Below are positions 58,901 through 64,000 of a stretch of DNA of 64,000 nucleotides, piece after piece. The notes beneath the pieces were generated by a model that searched no databases, was not told the DNA's origin, and saw only the letters and a program-made list of their open reading frames with translations. Origin of the DNA: an uncultured Tenacibaculum sp. (lineage in GTDB: Bacteria; Bacteroidota; Bacteroidia; Flavobacteriales; Flavobacteriaceae). The DNA is taken from NCBI RefSeq assembly GCF_947499065.1, contig NZ_CANMMT010000004.1, positions 310,001-374,000 on the forward strand, given 5' to 3'. Position numbers and translations under genes: made by a program. Numbering within the stretch: the stretch's first letter is position 1; every line of letters begins with the position of its first letter.

Positions 58901-60244
58901 AATAATACTTTACTATCCAACGGAATTTCATTAGATAATATAGGAATAGGAAGTTATTATCTACAAGTAACAGATAGTAAAGGAAATAAAACAAAGAGTG
59001 CAAATATTGTTGTTTCTCAACCAGATGTGTTAGAAGTTACAATAGATGGTACACCAGGTAGTTGTGGAACTGATAATGATTGGTTAATAACAGCAAATGT
59101 CACAGGAGGTACTAAACCATACAGTTATTTTTGGAGTACTGGTGCAAAAACTAAAGAGTTAAAAAATATGTCTTTAGGAAGTTATTTTGTAGTTATAACC
59201 GATGCTAATGGATGTAAAACAAATAAAAATATTGTATTAAAAAATCCATCACCATTAAAAGTAACATCAAAAGTAACAAATGTAACTTGCTATAATACAT
59301 GTACAGGAAAAGTAGAGTTAGAAGTAGAAGGAGGTTTGGCTCCATACAACATAGTTTGGAATACAGGAGATACAGGAAAATTAATAACTAATGCATGTCA
59401 TGGAACATATACAGCTACAATTACAGATAAAAAAGGTTGTACAATTGTAAAGAGTATTATAGTAAAGAATGTAGAGGAATTTGTTTTTGATATAGTACCA
59501 GATGAAGTTACTTTATGTTCTGGAGAAACAATAGAATATGATGTTACTATGGATGGAGTATCGAAATATACTTGGACTTCAGACAATGGTTTTACAAGTA
59601 ATAAGAGTATAGTAACTTTATCAGAAGGAGGTAAATATACATTAACAGTAACAACAAAAGAAGGATGTTTAGTTTCTAGGAATATAGAAATTTTTAAATC
59701 TGATGTGAAAATTGATGCTCAATTAATTTTAACATCTCAAGCTTTTGTAAATGAGGATATTGTAATAATTAATGTGTCAAATCCAATAAGCTCTAATACT
59801 GAATGGAAAATACCTTCGAATGTAACAATAGTTCAAAAAACAATAGAAGGACTAGTATTACGTTTCCCAGCTCCTGGAAATTATGATTTATCATTAATTG
59901 CAACAGAAGGTAATTGTAAAAAAATAGCAACAAAAACAGTAAATGTTTTAAAAGCAAGAGATTTATCTGATGTTGGAGATTCAAAAAATCCATTTATAAA
60001 AGAATTTGAAGTGTACTCGAATCCAAATAAGGGTAAGTTTAAAGTAGATGTCGAATTAGAAAAGGAAGCCGAAATATCATTGCGTTTATATAGTTTAAGT
60101 GCAAACACAGTAATAGTAGATAAACATTTAAAAGGTAAAAAAGAGTATACTATAGAGTATGATATGAATACATCTGTAGGGGTTTATGTATTATTATTGG
60201 AAACACCAAAAGGAAAAAGAATTAGAAAAGTAATAATTAAGTAA
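52997..60244 (+). CDS. giant SprB-repeat surface protein with T9SS sorting domain
   Basis: About 2415 aa. The start at ATG 52997 gives a good signal peptide (KEIKLLLFNLLIITSVSGVYS); an earlier ATG at 52961 would overlap the previous gene. Roughly two dozen SprB-type repeats of ~80 aa follow, each with a form of CxGxxxGxIxVxVxGG, PYxYxW, and a closing YxVxVxDxNGC. Such repeats occur in SprB, the mobile gliding adhesin of Flavobacterium. The protein ends in a T9SS type A domain (FEVYSNPNKGKFKVDVELE to GKRIRKVIIK), so it should be secreted to the cell surface. Adhesin or motility-linked filament is inferred. It is joined to the PKD gene by a TAATG overlap. Confidence 0.92.
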   Translation: MSKEIKLLLFNLLIITSVSGVYSQTADPSDNNNIYYEIDINGPKEKLNLGLSVKELEFHNSNQGELTIVPSGGWADYTYIIKKNNVLITPTPGGGIITESEGQKTITGLSSGVYEVELRDDKYSSGLSCNKVVKQIELKNPKLLEINASVNLGIPCNGGDGSIKVIVKGGVAPASGNYTIKLYKNSGTTPVKTAYLAHSKDTYKQIIFYNLKNGTYKVTVNDKYIQKFTTQNLSQPSVLDLPSSNIVTTKVTCFGDSNGTIKVTPTGGTSPYKVFLNGVEVPGAFTGTKIINGKKAANNYTILIEDGNKCRTTLKTGITIGGPSKELSISQIDQGNTTSTGASDGFVEYRINGGTSGYTYTFKGTSLTGVNLSGSIVSDGGTVKFEGLKKDNYIFKIVDKTTVCTKSKAVAITDPDVLEINLTKTDVKCFGESTGTITAAVKGGASNVYKYKWYKTTASGSIISTLSDTGSSITKGVGYYKVEVKVIYNSKTVETKTSNVAVIDQPSENLSIVKIIKNVSCKGGNDGEINLTNVRGGTPPYLYLWSNNAKTKNISGLSKGNYKVVVTDKNGCTLEETYTVGEPINELTITLDNSQDPLSFNGTDGRINVSVTGGNGTYTYKWTNKLGVNVGTSQDLSGVGAGKYTLVVTDAKGCTDTLVEVPLNQPDKLVPTINIPSDGVLFCNGDNDGKLEVSVVGGLKPYKYHWYEILSNGSKSFLSGKTNSSVQGLSAGKYGIQITDRNGAGIKAFDEITLNEPNKVVLGTPTITNVKCKGQSTGAIEINAVGGANNYTYKWFKEGSSVVFSTLKKIENQKAGKYKVLVQDINNCPSTPLEATITITEPLAELSISGSSTTDASGFGLLNGSVNVTVSGGTSPYTYSLKEKSTGIEKGTSNNVTGLAGSVSGIVYEMTITDSQGCKLIKEYTIYQPEKLELSLSLNSEIRCNGEDGSISSTVTGGFLTAGSSYDYKWYNKLNLTKVIGTGVGLTAKAGDYRLIVEDSKGNTAFQDYKLKENAEVVLSYTKTDVNCYGGNDGSIDLTVVGGTGVYTYIWSNGKKTQDLSSITKGVYKVVVSDENGCTKEVTVTISEPTAGLSISGSNTTDASGFGLLNGSVNVTVSGGTPPYTYSLKEKSTGVEKGTSNNVTGLAGSVSGIVYEMTITDSQGCKLIKEYTIYQPEKLELSLSLNSEIRCNGEDGSISSTVTGGFLTAGSSYDYKWYNKLNLTKVIGTGVGLTTKAGDYRLIVEDSKGNTAFQDYKLKENAEVVLSYTKTDVNCYGGNDGSIDLTVVGGTGVYTYIWSNGKKTQDLSNITKGVYKVVVSDENGCRKEETITITEPDEYKIVTDVFRRPTGAGLSDGEITVSVIGGTKPYTFKWENDKGNIISTTNSILNIPAGIYKLQVLDKKGCELNQVFNLGEPEKLLISIKETSSIQCHGDLSGVLELETTGGVGGNTYTWYNATTNAVIGNTVSISNLGAESYYVKVVDANGIDATSTVYNLTEPTLLTATSSFKNLSCFESKDGSIELSVKGGTGGYFYRIKKGTNAYGTWNSFASTVSIENLSSDSYQVQIKDSNDCYLTESGGIKVLDFNITQPLLLEVKETITDVSGFGLSNGKIALNVSGGTKPYVYSWTDVSGTIVSLTKDLLNVKAGTYTLALRDKNNCEVNVSYKVNEPEKLLISIKETSSIQCHGDLSGVLELETTGGVGGNTYTWYNATTNAVIGNTVSISNLGAESYYVKVVDANGIDATSTVYNLTEPTLLTATSSFKNLSCFESKDGSIELSVKGGTGGYFYRIKKGTNAYGTWNSFASTVSIENLSSDSYQVQIKDSNDCYLTESGGIKVLDFNITQPLLLEVKETITDVSGFGLSNGKIALNVSGGTKPYVYSWTDVSGTIVSLTKDLLNVKAGTYTLALRDKNNCEVNVSYKVNEPDKLLVNLKQDNIVFCNGDKGASIKSIVAGGIKPYNYFWYDSNNTLLSNGISLDNIGIGSYYLQVTDSKGNKTKSANIVVSQPDVLEVTIDGTPGSCGTDNDWLITANVTGGTKPYSYFWSTGAKTKELKNMSLGSYFVVITDANGCKTNKNIVLKNPSPLKVTSKVTNVTCYNTCTGKVELEVEGGLAPYNIVWNTGDTGKLITNACHGTYTATITDKKGCTIVKSIIVKNVEEFVFDIVPDEVTLCSGETIEYDVTMDGVSKYTWTSDNGFTSNKSIVTLSEGGKYTLTVTTKEGCLVSRNIEIFKSDVKIDAQLILTSQAFVNEDIVIINVSNPISSNTEWKIPSNVTIVQKTIEGLVLRFPAPGNYDLSLIATEGNCKKIATKTVNVLKARDLSDVGDSKNPFIKEFEVYSNPNKGKFKVDVELEKEAEISLRLYSLSANTVIVDKHLKGKKEYTIEYDMNTSVGVYVLLLETPKGKRIRKVIIK
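55532..57013 (+). repeat. two near-identical 741-bp tandem units in the SprB gene
   Basis: Unit 1 begins at 55532 and unit 2 at 56273, a period of 741 bases (247 codons, three SprB repeats). The copies differ at scattered single bases only, some of them changing residues (for example SGSST versus SGSNT). They begin with TTATCAATTTCAGG(A/G)TCAA. Confidence 0.85.
57242..58771 (+). repeat. apparently exact 765-bp tandem duplication in the SprB gene
   Basis: Unit 1 is 57242-58006 and unit 2 is 58007-58771, a period of 765 bases (255 codons, three SprB repeats). Reading the two copies side by side I find no base difference until the last position of the unit (T at 58006, C at 58771). The duplication preserves the reading frame. 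Confidence 0.9.
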
Positions 60245-61596
60245 TGAAGAGAGTAATATTTTTTATCATCGTACTTTTTAGTGTTTTAGCTTGTGTAAAT
60301 GAAGTAGCTTTACCAGTTGTTACAAATTTTAGAACAGAAATAGTTAAAAACGATAAAACAGTTCCTGTTAAAGTTAAAATAATTAATACTACAGATGGAG
60401 CAGACACTTATAAATGGACTTTTAATGGAGGAATACCAGCAACTTCAGACGCAAAAAACCCAGGAGTAATTACTTATGAAAAAGAAGGAGAGTATATTTT
60501 AAAATTAGAAGCATCCAATCGAGATGGAAGTGTAGATATAAAGGAAGAAAAAATAGTAGTAAAACCAGCTGTAAATATTGATTTCAAAGTAGAAGTTTTA
60601 GAAAATAATTTTTCTCCTGTAACGGTTAAATTAATTAATACAACAACAGGAGCTACAACTTACGATTGGTTTTTTCAAGGAGGATTACCAAATACGTCAA
60701 AAAAGCAACATCCAGAGAATATAGTTTTTACTAGTGCAGGTAAGCATAAAATTATATTAAAAGTAAGTAATGGAGAGGAAGAGTATGTATTAGAAAAAGA
60801 AATAGAAGTGGCACCGCTTTTAAAAGCAAACTTTGAATATTCAGTACCTTTTGAAGACGATGATTACCAAGTACCAGTTAAAGTTTCATTTAAGAATAAA
60901 AGTGTAAGTGCTACAGCATATCAATGGACTTTTGAAGGAGCTAATATAACTCAAAGTACTAATGAGAATCCTGAAATAATATTAGAAAATCCAGGCATTT
61001 ATAATTTAAAACTAAAAGCTTCAAACAGTAAGAATGAAAAAATAGTTTCAAAAACCATTACAGTGTATGAAAATACAAATTTGAGGGTTTTTAAAGATAT
61101 TAAGCTAGGAATTAATACATCACACAAGAATAATAATATTGGAGCATATTTTTCAACAGTAACAAGAAAAGTATATACACAAAATGAGATTACTTCAGAA
61201 ATAGGAAAAGATATAGATATTGTATTTTTTGGATTAAATGAAAGTTTCACTTTTAATAAGTTTATAAGTCCAGATAAAGCGCAAACATTAGCTTTTGAAG
61301 AGATACCAAATGCTATAGCAACGAAACTTATAAATAAACAGGAATCATGTAATTGTTCAACATCAGTATCAGTAGCAAGTTTTGATGCAATGCAAAATGA
61401 TACATTTTTGAAAAATTTAAATGTAAATGAAACAGTAGAAGGTTTAAAAGAATTTGACAGTCTTACAAAGCCAAGAATCATTGTTTTTGAAACAGCAGAT
61501 AAACGAAAAGGAGCTATTAAAATAAAAGAGTTTGTTAAAGACGGACTAAACTCATACATCATTGTTGACATAAAGATTCAAAAAGAAGCTAAATAA
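60244..61596 (+). CDS. PKD-domain lipoprotein with unknown C-terminal domain
   Basis: 450-aa lipoprotein (signal ends FSVLAC, Cys17). Three PKD/Ig-like domains of ~90 aa follow, each with a YKWTFNGGIPATS-like core: near 55, 140 and 225 (DTYKWTFNGG; TTYDWFFQGG; TAYQWTFEGA). The last ~180 residues (from FKDIKLGINTSHKN) form a domain I do not recognise, with IDIVFFGLNESFTFNKFISP and a CNCS pair. Its ATG overlaps the SprB stop (TAATG), implying fixed stoichiometry with it. I infer an outer-membrane anchor or receptor for the surface complex. A 190-aa frame on the opposite strand is a shadow. Confidence 0.83.
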   Translation: MKRVIFFIIVLFSVLACVNEVALPVVTNFRTEIVKNDKTVPVKVKIINTTDGADTYKWTFNGGIPATSDAKNPGVITYEKEGEYILKLEASNRDGSVDIKEEKIVVKPAVNIDFKVEVLENNFSPVTVKLINTTTGATTYDWFFQGGLPNTSKKQHPENIVFTSAGKHKIILKVSNGEEEYVLEKEIEVAPLLKANFEYSVPFEDDDYQVPVKVSFKNKSVSATAYQWTFEGANITQSTNENPEIILENPGIYNLKLKASNSKNEKIVSKTITVYENTNLRVFKDIKLGINTSHKNNNIGAYFSTVTRKVYTQNEITSEIGKDIDIVFFGLNESFTFNKFISPDKAQTLAFEEIPNAIATKLINKQESCNCSTSVSVASFDAMQNDTFLKNLNVNETVEGLKEFDSLTKPRIIVFETADKRKGAIKIKEFVKDGLNSYIIVDIKIQKEAK

Positions 61597-61609
61597 GAAG
61601 AAAAAGTTT

Positions 61610-64000
61610 ATGAAAACTACCCCAAGCTATAAAAACATATTGCAAAAATTAGTTTTAGTGTTAAGTATTTTCTTTAACACATTAATAGTTGCACAAACAT
61701 ATCCAGTACAAGTAACTCCACAACTAATACCGCCGTACAGTTTAAAAATATCTGATTACGCAACTACAACTAGTGAGAAACTTTATGTAAATATATTACT
61801 TACTGATGTTAATGAAGTAGGACGTAGAGTTCGACTAAAAATGTACATTGAAGGCCAAGGTTTAGCAATTACAACGCAAGATGTAATAATTGGAGAAACA
61901 CCAATTTATTTAGATGGGGGAATTAATACACGATTATCAAATTTAGATTTACAACCATATTTTCAATTAAACAATTTAGTAGGAATAACACCAGGGCAGT
62001 ATAATAGTCCGTTACCAAATGGAGGTTATGACTTTTGTTTTGAAGTGTACGATTATTTTACCAATCATAAATTATCAGGAAAAAATTGTACAACGGCTTA
62101 TTTATTACAAAATGATCCACCAATATTAAACTTACCATTTAATGATAATATTATAACAGCTACCAATCCGCAAAATATATTATTTACTTGGACACCACGC
62201 CATAGCAACGTAAGTAATGTACAGTATGAGTATACATTAAAAGAGCTATGGGATGTACAAAACCCGCAAGCTTCCTTTTTAGCTTCAGTACCATTTTATC
62301 AAACAACAACTCATAGTACAACATTATTAGTAGGTCCAGAGGCACCACAACTATTGTCAGGTAAAATATATGGTTGGCAGGTGCGAGCATTTGTAAGTGA
62401 TGGAATAAATGAAACCTCAGTATTTAAAAATGATGGTAAGAGTGAAATATTTTGGTTTAAATATTTAGAAGACTGTAGCGCACCTACCTTTGTTATTTCA
62501 CAAGCACTAACTGCAGAATCGGTGCAAGTAAATTGGCAAATTTCCGATCACTTACGTTATCGTATACAATACCGTAAAAAAGGTTTTAGCGATGACGATT
62601 GGTTTGAGGTAAATAGTTATACGAATGAAGGTAAAATATTCAATTTAGAAGCCAACACAGTTTATGAGTTTAGGGTAGGAGGAGAATGTACTCAACTTTC
62701 TGGATTTGCTTATTCAAATATTCAAGAGTTTACAACTCCAACAACAGACGAAGCAGCTTATTATAATTGTGGTTTAATGCCTCAAATAAACATAACTAAT
62801 AAGGAGCCATTACCAAAGTTAGGTGTTAATGAAACGTTTACAGCTGGAGATTTTCCTGTAGTTACACGAGAAGTATCTGGAAGTAATGGAACTTTTAGTG
62901 GTTGGGGATATATTACATTACCTTTTTTAGAAAACATAAAAGAAATAGTCGATGCTGTAAATATTGTATCTGATGCTATTTTAGATGATGGTAATGATAA
63001 GAATGGATCAGAAAGCATAAACATAGGTAAGTTTACACGTATTAAAGTAGTATTTAGTGGAGTAAGTATTAATTCAAGTTATCAATTAACTGATGGAGTC
63101 GTGGTAACAGATTATGATGCGAATTGGTCAAATATTATTGATATAGACGATTTAGTAGATGATATAGCTGGAGATGATGGAGATGTATCAAATTACGACG
63201 CTTCAAATTTAGATATAAAAGATGTTGATGTTGATGATAGTGGAAATATTGTAGTTACAACAGAAGATGGAGAAACACATGTTGTAATTAGTGATAAACC
63301 AGTTACGATTACAGATAAAAATGGTGATCAATGGACTGTTAAAGAAGATGGTTCTGTAGAAGAAGGAAAAGCAGCTGATGGAGGAGTGCCAAATAAAGAT
63401 AATACTTCAGGAGTAGCAAGTTCTGGTAGTGTAAAAGAAATTACTTCTAAAGATGTTCGAGTAAAGTTTATTCCATCTGGCTATTATAGTACCGATAAGT
63501 ATAATGAAAATATAAAATCTAGTAAGTATAAAAAAGAGTATGAGTTTGTAAAAACACATGATAAAAAAGAATATTCTGTTTTATATAAACTAATAAGTGA
63601 TATACCAGATCATGAGAATGATATTATAAAAGCTGAAGTAACTTTTGCAAATGGAAAAACACAAAAAGATGTAGTTTTTAAAACCAAACAAGGAGTAAAA
63701 GTTGAGACTACTTGGTCTAATGATAGCATAGCTACCTTAGCGTTAAAGAGAAGATTTAAGTTTGCAAAAGACGAAATATTAGCAACAGTAAAACCTAAGG
63801 ATTCTACTAAAAAGTATACAGTAGCAGGTAAGTTAAATACTTGGCATGCACAGCAAAAAAATATAAACTTAACGCTGGTTTCTGTAAATGGAACCCCAAT
63901 TTCAGGTGTTGGAGACAGAATTAATAAAATATATAACAAAGCTGGAATAAAGTTTAATATTAAAGAAGATAATTTAACATTAAACATAAAATCTTTAGAA
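61610..64000 (+). CDS. TANFOR/FnIII-type exported protein, N-terminal 797 codons (runs off the right edge)
   Basis: No stop occurs before the edge, so the protein is longer than 797 aa. Order seen: signal peptide (to about residue 29, FFNTLIVAQ), a TANFOR-type region (about 30-285: VTPQLIPPYSLKISDY, LDLQPYFQLNNL, then NDPPILNLP and ILFTWTPRHSN), an FnIII domain starting at Cys289 (CSAPTFVISQ), a Cys-bearing linker, a very acidic stretch (about 500-595, rich in DD and DG), then a beta-rich part ending in NINLTLVSVNGTPISGVGD and INKIYNKAGIKFNI. The name TANFOR is from memory of annotated relatives. It starts 13 bases after the PKD gene and belongs to the operon. Confidence 0.8.
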   Translation, partial: MKTTPSYKNILQKLVLVLSIFFNTLIVAQTYPVQVTPQLIPPYSLKISDYATTTSEKLYVNILLTDVNEVGRRVRLKMYIEGQGLAITTQDVIIGETPIYLDGGINTRLSNLDLQPYFQLNNLVGITPGQYNSPLPNGGYDFCFEVYDYFTNHKLSGKNCTTAYLLQNDPPILNLPFNDNIITATNPQNILFTWTPRHSNVSNVQYEYTLKELWDVQNPQASFLASVPFYQTTTHSTTLLVGPEAPQLLSGKIYGWQVRAFVSDGINETSVFKNDGKSEIFWFKYLEDCSAPTFVISQALTAESVQVNWQISDHLRYRIQYRKKGFSDDDWFEVNSYTNEGKIFNLEANTVYEFRVGGECTQLSGFAYSNIQEFTTPTTDEAAYYNCGLMPQINITNKEPLPKLGVNETFTAGDFPVVTREVSGSNGTFSGWGYITLPFLENIKEIVDAVNIVSDAILDDGNDKNGSESINIGKFTRIKVVFSGVSINSSYQLTDGVVVTDYDANWSNIIDIDDLVDDIAGDDGDVSNYDASNLDIKDVDVDDSGNIVVTTEDGETHVVISDKPVTITDKNGDQWTVKEDGSVEEGKAADGGVPNKDNTSGVASSGSVKEITSKDVRVKFIPSGYYSTDKYNENIKSSKYKKEYEFVKTHDKKEYSVLYKLISDIPDHENDIIKAEVTFANGKTQKDVVFKTKQGVKVETTWSNDSIATLALKRRFKFAKDEILATVKPKDSTKKYTVAGKLNTWHAQQKNINLTLVSVNGTPISGVGDRINKIYNKAGIKFNIKEDNLTLNIKSLE

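Noticed and set aside
53000..59500. Periodic repeats as a possible CRISPR array
   Set aside because: Units are ~240 bases and longer, are in frame and encode SprB domains; there are no short direct repeats with unique spacers.
60999..61571. 190-aa minus-strand reading frame
   Set aside because: It lies wholly inside the PKD lipoprotein gene, on the opposite strand, with low-complexity hydrophobic content and no domain; it is a shadow of the AT-rich gene.

Overview
The window is AT-rich DNA from a member of the Bacteroidota, most likely a marine Flavobacteriaceae bacterium (Tenacibaculum or Polaribacter-like). The evidence is SusC/SusD-type receptors, type IX secretion (T9SS) C-terminal sorting domains, SprB repeats, TAnnTTTG-type promoter elements, few Shine-Dalgarno sites, and many lipoproteins. 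The genus is an inference. I saw no tRNA, rRNA, CRISPR array, insertion sequence or integrase.

Layout. 1-8.0 kb is housekeeping: the start of an alpha/beta hydrolase, an M48 metallopeptidase lipoprotein, a UMF1-type MFS permease, a long RluA-family pseudouridine synthase and two tandem long-chain acyl-CoA ligases. 8.2-9.3 kb is an esterase-fold protein that has lost its nucleophilic serine. 9.4-14.9 kb, minus strand, is a threonine operon: thrA (aspartokinase-homoserine dehydrogenase), a methyltransferase, thrB and thrC. It is preceded by a 34-residue leader peptide (14795-14899) rich in Thr and Ile codons, with an attenuator-like hairpin and U tract. This leader appears to be unannotated.

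15.0-42.7 kb is a complete starch/maltodextrin utilization locus arranged around a LacI-type regulator with a perfect 14-bp operator palindrome in the divergent spacer. Leftward genes encode SusC, SusD, SusE and SusF-like surface proteins, a T9SS-secreted GH13 amylase and a small FnIII lipoprotein. Rightward genes encode LacI, a sugar permease, beta-phosphoglucomutase, a GH65 phosphorylase, three GH13 lipoproteins, an esterase-GH31 fusion and a SusB-like GH97. The implied flow is surface capture and cutting of starch, import by SusCD, periplasmic trimming to maltose and glucose, inner-membrane uptake, then phosphorolysis of maltose to glucose and beta-glucose-1-phosphate, and conversion to glucose-6-phosphate.

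42.9-64.0 kb (running off the right edge) is one long operon of seven exported proteins behind a near-perfect Bacteroidota promoter: a 1576-aa protein of unknown function, a multi-FnIII protein, two paralogues ending in a SprB-like module, a roughly 2415-aa SprB-repeat T9SS protein, a PKD-domain lipoprotein and the first 797 codons of a TANFOR/FnIII protein. None has a recognised enzyme domain inside the window. This is the best candidate for an undescribed surface system. The SprB gene carries an apparently exact 765-bp tandem duplication and a near-exact 741-bp one.
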